Below, piece after piece: positions 44,399 to 56,400 of a stretch of DNA of 64,000 nt. The translations under genes were made by a program, and so were the position numbers. The stretch is from Stercorarius parasiticus (taxonomy: Eukaryota > Chordata > Aves > Charadriiformes > Stercorariidae), in contig VWZL01005124.1 of NCBI GenBank assembly GCA_013396915.1, positions 71,548 through 135,547 on the forward strand, in the 5' to 3' direction. Positions within the stretch are counted from its first letter, which is position 1. The number at the start of each line of letters is the position of its first letter. The notes below the pieces were generated by a model. The model searched no databases, was not told where the DNA came from, and saw only the letters and a list, made by a program, of their open reading frames with translations.

Positions 44399-47300
44399 AT
44401 CTGCACCTCCATGCATCTCCATGTCTCCCTATGCTCTCCTCCCTGCTTCATGGGTCTCCGCAGGTCACTGACGTCCTTCCCTGCAACCACTGTTGGGAAG
44501 GTGCCATGTCCACCATCTAGAACTGGGGATACATTGCCCAGGATGCTGCAGGCTCAGGGGCATCTCCTCACCATCCTCATCCCTACACCTCCATCAATGC
44601 TGGTGCTGTGTTTATCTGCCTCCAGTGCAGAACAGGCTACACCAACAGAGGAAACACCCCTCCAGCCCCACAGCAATGCCCCTGCTGGAACCCCCACTAC
44701 AATGCCCTTACCCCACCAGCAATGTCCCTCCACTAGAGCAGTGTCCCCACCAGCTCCCCAGCCCCTCTGCCATCAGCCCCGACGCCCTCGCTGAGGCATT
44801 TCCCCCTGGCCTGGAGGTTCCTCTCTGCCACCCTGGGGAGGAGACAGGGAAGGATATAACCTCCCTGGTATTTTCCAAGCCTGTCTCCCCAGAAGCTGCA
44901 CCTCCCACTGCGTCTGGAGGCAGCGTGGGGAGCTGCCAGCTGGGCTGAGCTGCCTGGGCACCCATCTCCGCTGTGAGGGCTGCGCCACGCAACCCACGCT
45001 GGCAGCACCAGGTCACGCTGCAAGACTCATTTCTATTCCTCAGCGTGCGGTGGGTGCCTGTCTCTGCTCGGGGTGGTTCTGGCTCTCTGCTAGCAGGTGG
45101 CCCACTGGGGTTTGCTGGCAGCTGTAAGGGGAGGGTATTTTTAGCTTTCCACTCCCTCTTGCTGTGGGCGGCATGTGGCATTTATTTGTTGTTAAAGTAT
45201 TTGTAATTAGGGTGGCAGACTGCTTACATGGCATGAGTGATGGCACAGAGCTGAAACGTACTAAAGGTACCATCACTAACCCCTGAGCTCCTGGATTCTG
45301 CAGGCTCTCCCTGCTCCTGTGCCCAAAGGTCCTGTTGACTCTCCCCATATCAAAGGGGAGCTGCATGGCTTGGTTAGAAATGCGAGAGACCCAAGCTAGA
45401 TGGTCATGAGCTGTTGTCAGAAGCACAGGGCAGCTTCCAGTGTCATAAACCCATCCTCATTTAGCACAGGCACCACCATCGAGGCCATGCTCAGGTTCTG
45501 TGTGAAAGCATTTCAGTGCACCCCTGGGAGATGCCATCTCTTGTTAGGCAAGAGCTGCCTCCTCTCTCCAGCCTCCATGTGTCCATGCCCAATTTGGACC
45601 CACTTTTTCTCATACCAGCCCCTTGGCTCGGCTCCTGGTATTCCCAGGCTTGCGTCCAAGCTCCCTGCCTGCCTGTCCTGCTCCTCCCTGCCTGCTCCTC
45701 CCTGCCTGCTCGTGCACCTCCTGCACACGTCTGGGGAGAAAGCACCTTGTAGCTGCAAAACGGTGCCCTGCAGGAAAGCACTATTCAACCTGTCAGGGTA
45801 GTTCTCTTTTCCCAAACCCCTGCAGGCTGCCGGAGCCTCCCTGCCATGTGAAGTCCTCGCTGCAAGGATCACGCATTCCCTGGCATGGGGGAGAGCCCTG
45901 CTGGAGGCAGCTCCGGGGCACGGGGCCAGGCGTAGCATCAGTCTTGCTGGGAACCCGAGCGAGGAGCACTGCACGTGGAGTGCGTGCCCCATCCTGGCGA
46001 GGGGCCAGGCTGCACGCAAGCCCCACACTCTGCAGCATGGAGAGGAGGGTGAGTCCAGTCTCTCTGACAGCCTTGGGCTCCTTCTTGCACGGGTGTCACA
46101 CCTCTGGCTCCACTGCCCGGATCAACACGTGCTGCTCCCCCTCCATCCCCTCTCCCCCAACCTGATGGGGCTGATTCCCTGGGACCGCGCTGGAGTGCCG
46201 TACATCAGAGTCAGACTTTCAGAAGCTGGCACCAGACCAGCTTTGCTGCTGCAGTGCCTTGTGCTGGCATTAGAAACCCAGATCAGAGGTAGGGGGAGCA
46301 TTAACCAGCGTTCGCAAGAGTACCGGCTACGGGAACTATGTGGGAATTCAGTGCTGGGGAAGAAAACAGAGCCTGGGAAAGCAGATGCCAAAATGAACTT
46401 TCGAGACATCTCCCAGAGCTGAACAGGAGGATGCTCTGGCTGTTTTGCTGCCCTGGACCCTCTGTTGCTTACCCCATGATAAGACATGTGCTTGCACATA
46501 CTCTGTGCACGCACGGGTATGTGTGTGTGTGCGAGCTCGTGGGTATCTTCCCTGAAGTGACACAGCTCTGGGCAATGCTCAGGTGTGGGCAACCACCTTA
46601 AAAAGGACCTGTTGCAGCAGCGTCTCCAGTGCCTGCATGGCAGAGAGCAGACAGGAGGTGATTTGACTCACTGCAGGTCCAGACACCGTGGGAGGGTTGG
46701 TTTCAGGTCCTGGCTCCACCAGGCTCCCAGTATGACCAGTGACAGCTCCTGGCTTGTGCCTACATCCCCAACTGAAGGAGGAACCCAGGTTCAAAGGTGG
46801 TGTCACACAGTCGCACTGCTTGTGTGTGGCTCCACCTAAGAGCCTTCACATTGCCTAGGAAGAATTGAGGGCAAAATTCCTGCAAAACTGTAGTACATTT
46901 GGCCTCTGCATGTCCAAACAGTATCCCCACATGGGTGGGAGCCTTCATATGGATCCATGTGCGTGTTTCCTCAGGAGCTCAGCCAATGCCAGTGCCTCAG
47001 CAACACTGGCGTCTATGTGCACACAGTGGAGGCATGGTCAGGGCAGGTGCCTGCATGTTCACAGCAAGCCAGGCTGCATCTCAGGGCAGTCAGACATCAC
47101 GGGTAACCTGGAAAGATCCTCTTCCTGGGGACCCTCAAGCCTCCTGCTCTTGTTGCAGCTGGGTGTCTGCAGCACTGGGTCTGGAGCAATGCCCCACAGG
47201 TGCCGGGTGATGGATGAGCAGGTAGAGAAAACCTTCACGATGCAGGATGACGCAGTAACCGTGGATACCAGAAAGGTAATTGGTGAGAAAGGAAAAATCT

Positions 47301-48090
47301 GAAAAAGGCACCTGCCATCGCGAAGCTCTTTGAGGTAGCTGCCGATTTACACATCAAAAGAGGAAACTGAGAAAAGCCTGCCCAAAGGTTGCAGCTGAAC
47401 TGTGCTCAGGTCCTCACCCAGATGGCTACTGGCCTCAGCAGATGGGGTAGGATGCGTCCCTCCCAGCTGAAACTGCTTCCCTGTTGAGTCTGCTCTGAAT
47501 TGTCCCTTTATAGGCTGTGGGAGAGATGGACACCTCTGGAAGACAATTTGTGACATTCTGGGGTAGCTCCAAGACAGGTCTTTCATCTTTCAGCTGCTTC
47601 TGGAGCAGCCCGTGGACACAGATTCCGGGGTTTGGCTATATGAGGGAATGACTAGTGGGATGGAAAGCACCACTGTGAAATTTTCATGGCCAGGGATCCC
47701 ACACGTGTGGCTGGACAGTCACCAACCCTGATGCCTTAGCTGCCATGGTAGGGGTGGTTTTCCTCAGCCTTTTGTCTTCTGCTTTGTGCTGCAGCCTTGT
47801 CCCAAGCTTCACAGAGGGATGGGCAGTGGAAGGGGCATTCCCCACCCAGGGTGCTCGTACCTATGAAATCTCATGTTTCCTCTTTTGCCCTCCCACCAAG
47901 AGAGCTGGCACCATATGCACACCCCTAGCAGATCAGGAAGGAGGGGGATTGCTTTCTGTGTTGTGGAGAAAAAAACTTTCTGAAGGGTTTGCTGGAATCA
48001 ACCAGATGTTGCCACCAGATGACCACAGTTTTGCAGGGCAAAATATCTTGTCTGGTAAAGCAGATTTTGGACAATCACAATCATCAGTTT
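44399..48090. other. Unique DNA, no gene recognised
   Basis: GC-rich, with frames up to 180 codons lacking recognisable domains. 45,661-45,712 holds a small CTCCTCCCTGCCTG tandem repeat (two exact 14-base units plus partial ones). A (TG)n run lies at 46,517-46,530. 45,170-45,235 is AT-rich (TTTATTTGTTGTTAAAG, TTTGTAATTAGGG). Confidence 0.5.
47325..47440 (+). repeat. Possible MIR-like SINE remnant
   Basis: TTTGAGGTAGCTGCCGATTT, then AGAGGAAACTGAGAAAAGCC and TGCCCAAAGGTTGCAGCTGA, follow the order and spacing of the MIR core: TATGAGGTAG, CATTTTACAGATGAGGAAACTGAGG, TTGCCCAAGGTCACACAGCT. MIR-type SINEs are older than amniotes and survive as fragments in birds. The match is short and partly degenerate, so chance is possible. 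Confidence 0.4.
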
Positions 48091-48092
48091 CA

Positions 48093-48151
48093 GTTATATT
48101 CTTCTATTTTTTTTCTCTCTTCTTTTCTTTTTTTCTTTCTTCTATTCACAG
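48093..48151 (+). other. Polypyrimidine tract ending in a consensus splice acceptor
   Basis: About 55 bases of nearly pure pyrimidine (TTCTTCTATTTTTTTTCTCT onward) end in TTCACAG at 48,145-48,151, a near-ideal vertebrate 3' splice site. The sequence after it stays open in one frame for 37 codons (to a stop near 48,262) and is rich in Glu and Lys. No matching donor or other exon was found, so a random low-complexity tract is the main alternative. Confidence 0.3.
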
Positions 48152-48154
48152 AGT

Positions 48155-49055
48155 TGGGCCTGGAGGAGAAAAAGAATGGAGTGCAGAAGGAGAAGGCTGA
48201 GAAGCTGTTTCACAAGGGACCTCTCTTTGAACTGTTTTCATCCTGTACATGGCTGGGCTGGTAACGGTGTGGGAGCAGAGGCTCAGCAGGTCCCAGGATG
48301 ACAGCAGCAATTTCCATGGTGTTTTACAACCTGTCAGTGGGGCAGACTGTCTCTTGAGGTCCTGCTGAAGGGGACACGCACCTTGTGGTCCCCATCTGCT
48401 GTTAGGTTTGTCCATCCAGCTCCTGTCCTGTCTTGTTTCCTGGCTGGTCTCCACACACAGAGGGTTTTGGACCTGCAGCCCTGCTTTTGCTGGGCCCTCA
48501 GGAGTCTGTTGGCCTCCAACAGCCTGCACTGACCTTTTCCAAAAAACAGTTCCCAGGAGCAGACAGACAACAACTTCTCTGGCACAAGACATGGGGCCAG
48601 GTTGAAGCCCCCCCTGAGGTCTTGGTGCTTGCAAGGGATGCAGCTTTCCATGCTTACCCTGCAACCCCCGTCAGCCCTGGCCATGACATTTCCAGCCAGC
48701 AAGCCTCAAGGAAGCTCTTTGCCAAGTGCAACAAAACCAGCCGCAGCCAATTAGACCGTCTTGGGGGTGAGGAACACGTTGGGGTGAGGAACAAGTGTCC
48801 AACACCCAGCATCGAGAGCCTGCCTGTCTCCCAGCACAGGGAGGAGGGGAGCATCCTGTATCGCCCTGAGACCTACCGCAGCTGGCCAAAGCCAGGATCC
48901 CTGCTCAGAAACTCGGGCCAAGCTGGAGAATTCAGGGATCCCAGGGAACAGGGAGAACAAAGCTGTGGCCTGGCCAAGGCAGGAGCAGCATGGGGCCGGA
49001 TGGCTCCAGCCTCGGATGCAGCCCACATTAGCAGCCTGCCTGGAGCAGCCTGCCT
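48155..49055. other. No gene recognised
   Basis: A 212-codon plus-strand frame (48,433-49,071) lacks a recognisable domain. Near-duplicated blocks GGGGTGAGGAACA (around 48,765-48,795) and CTGCCTGGAGCAGC (around 49,035) are small local duplications. Confidence 0.45.
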
Positions 49056-49059
49056 GGAG

Positions 49060-49265
49060 TCTGTGTATTAGCCATGAATTAATGTCCTGCAGAGACTGGG
49101 AACCGGGATCATGTGGGGATTAAAGAGGCATTACCCCTTTGTTAAAGCTGATGTTTTTGGGATAATCTGGAAGCTTTAGCTAATACTTTATTACAGAAAC
49201 TCCTTCAATCACAGCGGCAGACAGTAAGCAGATTTGGATATTACTGCGTAACTGTGCGCAGGCTT
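49060..49265. promoter_or_regulatory. Candidate conserved enhancer-like island
   Basis: Contains TTAGCCATGAATTAATGTCC, GGGGATTAAAGAGGCATTA, CCCTTTGTTAAAGCTGATG (SOX/TCF-like), GGGATAATCTGG (bicoid-class TAATC) and TTTAGCTAATACTTTATTAC. It is AT-rich against GC-rich flanks and has no repeat identity. Functional call is inference. Confidence 0.35.
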
Positions 49266-49269
49266 GCTG

Positions 49270-51640
49270 CTGCTATTCTTCTCTGCCTGGGCAGCATCAT
49301 GGCACAGCCGCGTGTGTCCTGCCCTGGGAGCTCTCAAGAGACGCGGTGGTGGCCTTGTCTCTTAGAAGAGAACCCAGTCTGGAGATGCTACATGCACAAC
49401 CAAAGGAAGGCTGTGTCCTGGCTAGGGTGCTCAGGGCTCCTCTGGGAAAATCAGCAACTTTGGAGCCACTCAAGAGGCTTTGTCTGTGGAGGAGAGCACT
49501 GGGAGCTCCAGCCTGGGTAGGTGGCTCAGCCCATCCAAGCATCCATCAGCAGCACCATCCAGCTCACAGCTGCAAAGGGATGGAGGTAGCTGGGGCAGAG
49601 GCTGGGGATGAAGCCTTCTGTTCTCAAAGCAGCTGGTGGCCAGGGATGGGGGGGACCTGGGAGAGGCCATTGGGGTGCCTGACCTGGGAGCCCTGGGAAG
49701 CTGCCCTGGCCTGATCCCTCCTCCTGCTTGAGAGATCAGCATAGAGCAGGGCTGAGTTTGCAGTGGGGAGGCAGCTGGACAGCAGGGTGCTGTTGAGAGG
49801 AGGCCAGAGGGGCCTTGGATCCCCAGATCTGTCAGGGTGAAGCATCTCTGGAGCAGTGGGAAGCTGTTGCTGTTGCTGGTGGCACACATCTCCCCTTAGT
49901 GCTGCTGCTCCATCAGATCTGCTGTTGCTTGGAACCCAAAATTGGTCCCTCCTGTTTTCTCAGGAGCCACAGCAGGTCTAACACAAGATAACTTTTCTTC
50001 ATCCCAACGTGGACAGTAGCACCAGGATTTGAGGCTTGTGGAAGAAGCCACTTGTCCATGCTCCCAGTGGTCCCAAGTGTGCAAGGCTTCACAGGTGGCT
50101 TCTTGGCACCACATTCCCAAGCCTTATTGGGGCTTTTGTAGAGACATGTTCCCCGTATCTGTTATTCCATCACATATAGTGTCTCCCCAGGCATGACCTC
50201 ACAGGGCATGGCATCTGCCAGGGATGCTTTCCTAACTTCTGTCTGTCTGGGAGGGTGCAGGAAGCTCATGTGTTCAACAGCTCACCGTGGACCTGGACTG
50301 TGGGGTCAGGCCCTCAGGTGCTCATCAGCAGAAATCATGGCAAGACACTGATGGCCCTCAATGTCCCTCTCCTCTGGCTGAAGACGCTGGTGCTCTGCAA
50401 GCAATCCGTGCTGAACAGTCAGCCTCCACCCTGCCCAGGTTCCTGCCTGCTGGCAGGCCATCCCGAAGCTCAGCACTTCCCATGCCTCCACAAAGGCTTA
50501 TGGAAATGAGAAAGTCATGGGGAAAGATCAAAAAATCCTACTGGGAGCGGTCATTTCAGCATGAGGCATGGTGTCTGCAGAGGGGCACATGGAGCAGGAG
50601 GCAGGCAAGCTGAAATGAGAGGAGGCTGCAGGTGGAGGTGGGAGGAAACAGCAACTGCAGGACCTGTTCCTGCCGGGGTATCAGCTTCAAGCTCCGGTAC
50701 TGTCCATGCTGGTTGATACCACCTTCCATGCCTGTGCACCCCTGTGTACCCAATTCCCAAGCCTCACTGTCCTACCTCAGCTGGAAGGCCACACAGGGCA
50801 TGTCATTTATGCATGCCCTAGCATCAACATGAGCCCAAGCCCTCTCTCTGAGCAGGGTGGCATGCCCTTTCCCTTCCCGTAGAAGTTCCCATTTAAGCCA
50901 TCCTCCCCCTGTGGGTCTGTCACAAGCCAGAGCCGGGTTTAAACTCAGTCCCTGCTCATGACTTAGCCTCCGATCCTGCCTCTGAGGGATGCTGTGACTC
51001 CCAAAAAAGAGATCCCAGAGACAAGGAGGCAGGTGATTAAAGCTGCCATGCCTGGGATGGAAGGAAGGACAGTTCTCACTGCGACACATCTCCTAGGAAG
51101 GGTGGGTGGAGATGAAGGAGGCTCAAACCTGGCCCCACAGGGCTGCGGGAAAGGCAGAGACCCAAACGTGGCAGTGTTCAATGTGATGGGAGTCAAGCTC
51201 GAGCCTGCCTGGCAGTGCTTTAGGGACAACTGGGAAGAGAAACAGGGAAGATTTTTATTGCTCTTATTGGCAGATGTATGAGATTGTTTGAGCCAAATAC
51301 TGTTGAGAAAACAGATATTAACCTCCAGAGAGCTAACGTAAAGGAGAAAATGCAGCGGGTAAAACATGGGATGGAAATTGGGAAGCAGAGATGGCTGAGA
51401 GCACACACAGCCAAAGCAATGCACGCAGAGGGAAGCCTACCGGGGATGGGGGCATGGAGGAAACATGGTGGAGATGCAGGACCAGCTGGCCAAAGAGGGG
51501 GGCGTCCCGAAATGAAGTCCTCGTGCAGGAGCAGGGGGCCATGTTCCCACACTCATCCTCCTCAGGCGGGGAAGCAAAAGGCAGAGATGGAGGATTCAAA
51601 GCCACAGTGCTGGAATGCACATAAGGTAGCAAATCCCCGA
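49270..51640. other. No gene recognised
   Basis: Unique GC-rich DNA up to about 51,190, then A/G-rich sequence to 51,640 that may be an upstream decayed part of the LINE fossil beginning at 51,645. I cannot match it. Confidence 0.45.
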
Positions 51641-51644
51641 GCCT

Positions 51645-51885
51645 GGATGACACATCTGGAGTCCTCAAAGAGCTGAAAACCAAGTGACTAAGCTCTTAGC
51701 AATAACACAAAAAATTCACATCCTCCAACTATTGGACCGGGGGCAGTAAATGCTGGGCCTACATTTTAAAGAAGGCCCCGGGGTGTGCTAGGGATTACAA
51801 ACCAATAAGCTTTGCTTCAGCACGAGGAAATGGTTGAAACAATTATGCAGAAGCGTAATTAGAAATCTCGGAGAGCAGGGATTCC
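51645..51885 (+). mobile_element. Ancient CR1/L3-like LINE fossil (upstream RT segment)
   Basis: The plus strand reads Asp-Asp-Thr-Ser-Gly-Val-Leu-Lys-Glu-Leu, then after a gap Tyr-Ile-Leu-Lys-Lys-Ala, then Asp-Tyr-Lys-Pro-Ile-Ser-Phe-Ala-Ser. This parallels the LINE order ...VLKEL...PIFKKG...NYRPISLTS that precedes the reverse transcriptase active site. At DNA level TACAAACCAATAAGCTTTGC corresponds to the TACAGGCCAGTAAGCTTGAC-type block. Stops and frameshifts are present. Similarity is lost after about 51,885. Confidence 0.65.
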
Positions 51886-51889
51886 TGAA

Positions 51890-54215
51890 CTGCCGTATCC
51901 AGCCGCTTCAAATGAGCGCACATCACCCGAGCAGCTCCTCTTTTCTAGGCCAGGTTATTTGTAGGTCTGGTCCCCTCGTGGACACACAAGTGGTGCCCAA
52001 GCAACAGGAGGCACAGGTTGAGGCCGTGATAGATGGGCTGGCAGCAGGTAGAGCTGCCACCGAAGCTGTGAGCAGATGCCAGGGCTTCGGGGCCAGCAGG
52101 ACCCTTATCAGACAGAGGGGTTTAGACTCTGCCAAGCTTTTGTCACCCATGCCTGCTAGCTGCAGATCGGACCCAGAACAACCCAGGGCGTGTGGGTTTT
52201 CCTTCCCTCTTCATTTCCCCCAAGATGCTGCGTCCAGTGCAGATGCTCTGCACAAATAAGGGAGCGTTTGCTGGGAGGAAGGAACACATTCAAGCACAGA
52301 AGGGAACCTGCTGTTCATGCACAGACAAGGAAGACACCGTGGGAGCAGTGAGCAGCTCCATCCCCTGTATTTCTGCACATCTGCACATCAGGGTCCGGCC
52401 CCTGACTGAGAATTGGCCCCTGCTGCCAGCACCGTGGCACAGGGGTACCGTAGTGCTGGGAAGATGTCGTCAGCCATGCGGGAGGTTGCCATTTGCTCAT
52501 GTTATGTCTTTTCCTCCTTTGGGGCACTTTTTACACCTCCCCATATCTAGCCACTGATTCTGGGGACACCTCAAGGAAGGTAAATCCTGCAGAGCTCACC
52601 CCCGTTGGTGGAATCAGCCAAGAGCTAAAGTCACCTCATTTTCTTAGAAAATTGGGTTGAAATATAAGGAACATAAACCAAACACCCAAATGACCAAACA
52701 GCCAGGGTGTCTTCGAGTGGGCTGGTTTCACCAGCAGGGATTGGGCGTGCTGCCTTCCATTGATGCCGTTTTGGTTTATATTTTTTCAGTGCTAACAATA
52801 GGATTGCAAAACAAAAATGTATTATGGGACCTGTTTTATCACTTCCTCCCCTCCCACTTTCTGATATAGGTGGAGAGGCATGGAAAAGTCCATGGGGCTT
52901 TAAATACCTGACTCTGACTGAAAAAAAAAAAACAAACCCACAACCAAAAAAACGCCTGAGAAAGACTTTTCTATAAAACCTTTTGTGACAAAGCACCCTG
53001 CAAGGAACCTCAAGCCCTTGGGACCCATCAGGAGAGGTCCTGATGCTCGAAGAGTACCTCTTTGCCTGCTCCAGTCCTTTGGAGCTCATCTGTGCCCCCA
53101 AACCAGCCCCCCTGAGTCCCCCATATGTTATGAGGTGGGTGTACAGGCAGGCAGCCGGTGCAGATGAACGTTTCTGCCCTGGGCTTTTCTTGGCAGAAAG
53201 AAGAGCAAGCGCGTCCCTCAAGGGCCTTCTCTGCTTGCCTTGTGCCCCAAGGCATTCCTGCACCTTTCTCTAGAGCATTTGCACAGGGCACCACAGAGAC
53301 CACAGGCTGGTCTGGAGGGATGCTGGTCTGGAAATCCCCACTGCAGCTTCCGACAGTGTGTGCCAAGGGGCCTGAGGACAAGAAATCAGGAGGGACCCCC
53401 CCTCCCTTCCCTTAACTGTTGAAAAAGTAGGACAGGTCTCCCAGGCTCTCCTGTGCTCCTTCCATCACTCCCAGCATCTCTCCAGTTCACTCGCTCCTAA
53501 CCCTGCCCTCTCTTGCTCCACCAATGTAATCCTCAAAATCAACAGTGTCCCCGATTTAACTGCACCCCCTTTGAGCAGGACCTGTCTGATGTCTCACAGG
53601 ACACTAATACTGCAGGCATAGAGTCACAAAGAGCAAAAGAAGGGCAGGGCAGAGGAACACGTTGCCCAGACTGGGAACTGCCCCTTCAGCCAAGTTAAAA
53701 CTGCCACTGCAGGCAGCTCAGGAGCCACTTGGTGCTCGATAAGGCACTCGATGGACCAGAAAGTGATAAGCACCATGCACATTACCAGGGGATCTGGGTG
53801 CTGGTGACCCTGCTGGGCTGACACAGCAGAGCGATGGTGTTACAATTGCCCTATCCTCCCCAGATCTCCTATGCCTTCTGTAGTTGCACCATCACAACTC
53901 TCTGTGGGGCCGCACTGAAGTGGAGGGGGTTTTGCACAAGGGCCAACAGCCCAACTTTCACTTGGGATCAGCCTGACAGCTCTGAACCCACAGGGCAGCC
54001 CATGCCTGCAGCAGGAGAGTAGCACAGAGTCCCCTTCCCAATTGCATTTCACCAGCCTGAGCACTGGCTGTGCCTTGCATCCTCCCTCCCCGTGCTGCCA
54101 CTTCCCACCACAGAACACCCCGTTGATACCAGCTGCCCCCTTCACCTTCCTCACCACTTATGAGGGGCCGACCAGCCCCTAGCACTGCTTCACAACGCCC
54201 TTTGTGTGCGACTCT
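51890..54215. other. Unique DNA, no gene recognised
   Basis: A 12-A run with a flanking A/C-rich tract lies at 52,921-52,954. A 210-codon minus-strand frame (52,631-53,263) runs through that tract and has no recognisable domain. 52,770-52,870 is AT-richer. Confidence 0.5.
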
Positions 54216-54219
54216 TCAG

Positions 54220-54335
54220 CCCACTCCAGTGTCCAAGTGACACTGCTGTAATCAGGCCGAGATTTAATTTGTGAGCAAAACGTAATGTGATCAGGTTCAC
54301 TCAAAATGTCTCGCTGCGAGCCAGGCCAACACTCT
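54220..54335. promoter_or_regulatory. Small candidate conserved island
   Basis: CACTGCTGTAATCAGGCCGA, GATTTAATTTGTGAGC and AACGTAATGTGATCAGG in a compact block; TAATC and TAAT cores occur. Composition-based only. Confidence 0.2.
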
Positions 54336-54339
54336 CCAG

Positions 54340-56210
54340 TGTTTTTCCTGTCTCTGCTCATCTACCCCTTTGCTTGAAAAAGTGTATATCTGGCACACAC
54401 AGCCCTCTCTAACCCCAGTGGCACTTCCCACGCTTGGCTCCACTTGCGTTGCTTTTACGTCTCATGCACAGCACCATTGAATTTGCTGGGTGGGAGAGAC
54501 CAGAGAGAGACCAAATTTCTTGCCATGCAGCACTGAATTCACTTGCCTCCAGCTCTTACCAAAGGCTGCAGCTCCCTGTGACATCCCTCTAACTCACAGA
54601 GCCATCTCCATATTCAGGTTTGGGATGTCTTGATTTCCAAAAGGCTTTCCTCGCTCCCTGTTGACTCGGTCATGGTGGTTTTGCCAGGGACCTCAGCTGG
54701 ATGGATGGGATGTCATTATCCAAACCTCCCTTCCAAGTTGACTAAGGACAGTAGTTTTACTTGCTACAGAGAAGACCTGGACACCAAGATTGCTTTTTCT
54801 TCTGGGCCCCTAGATCCTGCAGCTCAAAGCCTCTTGTGACTAAAGGCTTTGAGCTCCAGGACAGGGCTGGAGGGCCAGGGCAAGGCTCTGGTCACAGGAT
54901 GGGTAACAGGAAGAACGTCCCCCCTATGGTGGTGACTGTTCCCATCATTCCCTCGAGAAAGACTTCCCTGAGCGCTGGGTCCCTATCCTCTCCAGTCCCC
55001 ACGTGGCTTTTCACACCTCACTCTCAACCTATTCCATCAATCTGTCCCTCTTGCACTTTGTTATTTCACAGCTCTAAAATGCAGACACACTCCACCCACT
55101 TCCAAAACAAGCCCTTGGGCAGTGGAGCTGAGAGGTGGGTACAGCACCTGGGCCACCACACCATCATCCCTGCGAGAGGCCTCACCAGGCATGCTGCTCG
55201 CCTCCCTCCCAGACCCCAGCAAGGAGACATCTGCCCATCACCTGTCCCAAGTGCCTGGAGGTGGCCACCCCATTTCCCAGGGGCTGAGACAGCCTATCTC
55301 TGGGTCATCCCACATCATTGCTGGCCCTGTCAGGGTCCAGTTCCAGCAGTGCAGGGCCAGCTCTTGTCCTGCAGCAGGCCACCAGTGACGCACACTGCAG
55401 GTGGTGGCCATGGACTTGTTTGCCTACCTTGGTCTCTCATCCCCTTGCTTGCCAGGCTTACATGCGCACAGGCTGTGGTGCCTCTTGGAGGCCTTTGCAC
55501 CATGCCAAGGGAGCTTTTCTTATCTTCACAGGAATGAAAACCTTTCCCAAATCAAAGTGCTTGGGTGGCTTTGAAGAGTTTTCTCTGGAGATGAAATAAG
55601 GCTGTTTGCAAGCATAAGTGATCGCTGCTGAAGCTGGAGCTCCCGGTGGGACAGTGACTGGGCTGCCAGTGAGCACTGAACCAGGTCACTGGTCCTGGGG
55701 GTACCCCAAGCTGGGCACTTTGGTGACCTTAGCAGGCTTGAAGCCAAAGGAACCACCTGAAACTTCACCCCCTCAGACGAAGCCCACCAACACAGGGCGG
55801 GCTTTTCTAACTCATTTCTAACTGGCTGCATGCTGGCAATTGTGTGACATGAAGGACAACCAACAAAGGACCGTTGTAGAGGATTATGTGAAGATGCTAT
55901 AGATGTTCAAAGGGCACCCTGCGCAATAAGGGGCTGTGTAAATCCTCAAGTCCCCAGGACCCACAGGGCCCATCTCGAAGGGAAAAATAAATGCAAGTCC
56001 CTGTGCAGCAAACGAGTCTGGAGACAACCTCACCTCCTGGAGGAAACTGCTGGGCTGCTCTGCTTTTTGATGCTGGATGAATGGTAGATATTGAGGGACT
56101 AGAGACAATCTTGGTGTGGGCTTGGGGACAAGCAGACATGCTTATGTGTTCTGGGACTCACCAGCACAGGCTGTACCTACCAGCATGCCCTGGTGAGTAG
56201 AGGATGCCTG
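54340..56210. other. Unique DNA, no gene recognised
   Basis: A 258-codon plus-strand frame (54,761-55,537) has no recognisable domain and an unremarkable composition for GC-rich non-coding DNA. No repeat is identified. Confidence 0.5.
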
Positions 56211-56214
56211 GGAA

Positions 56215-56400
56215 GCCAGTATGCATGTAGATTATTTGTTGTTTGATATTTTCCCTTTAATGCTTTTGTCCTAAAATAAATATACAAAAGTTCAGGGCCC
56301 TGCAGGTTGTGTCTGTTAGCAGGAGAAACGGATGACTGAGTCAGTTATTGCTTTGGAGCAATCAATGCTATTTGTTTACCAGGATGGGCAAAGTCTAGTC
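56215..56400. promoter_or_regulatory. AT-rich candidate island
   Basis: TGTAGATTATTTGTTGTTTG, CCCTTTAATGCTTTTGTCC, TAAAATAAATATACAAAAG and GGAGCAATCAATGC, with Oct/SOX-like ATTTGTTTACC. It also holds an AATAAA that could be a polyadenylation signal, but no upstream transcript is evident. Confidence 0.25.

Noticed and set aside
54761..55537. 258-codon plus-strand open frame
   Set aside because: No recognisable domain, no splice context, and composition like translated non-coding DNA.
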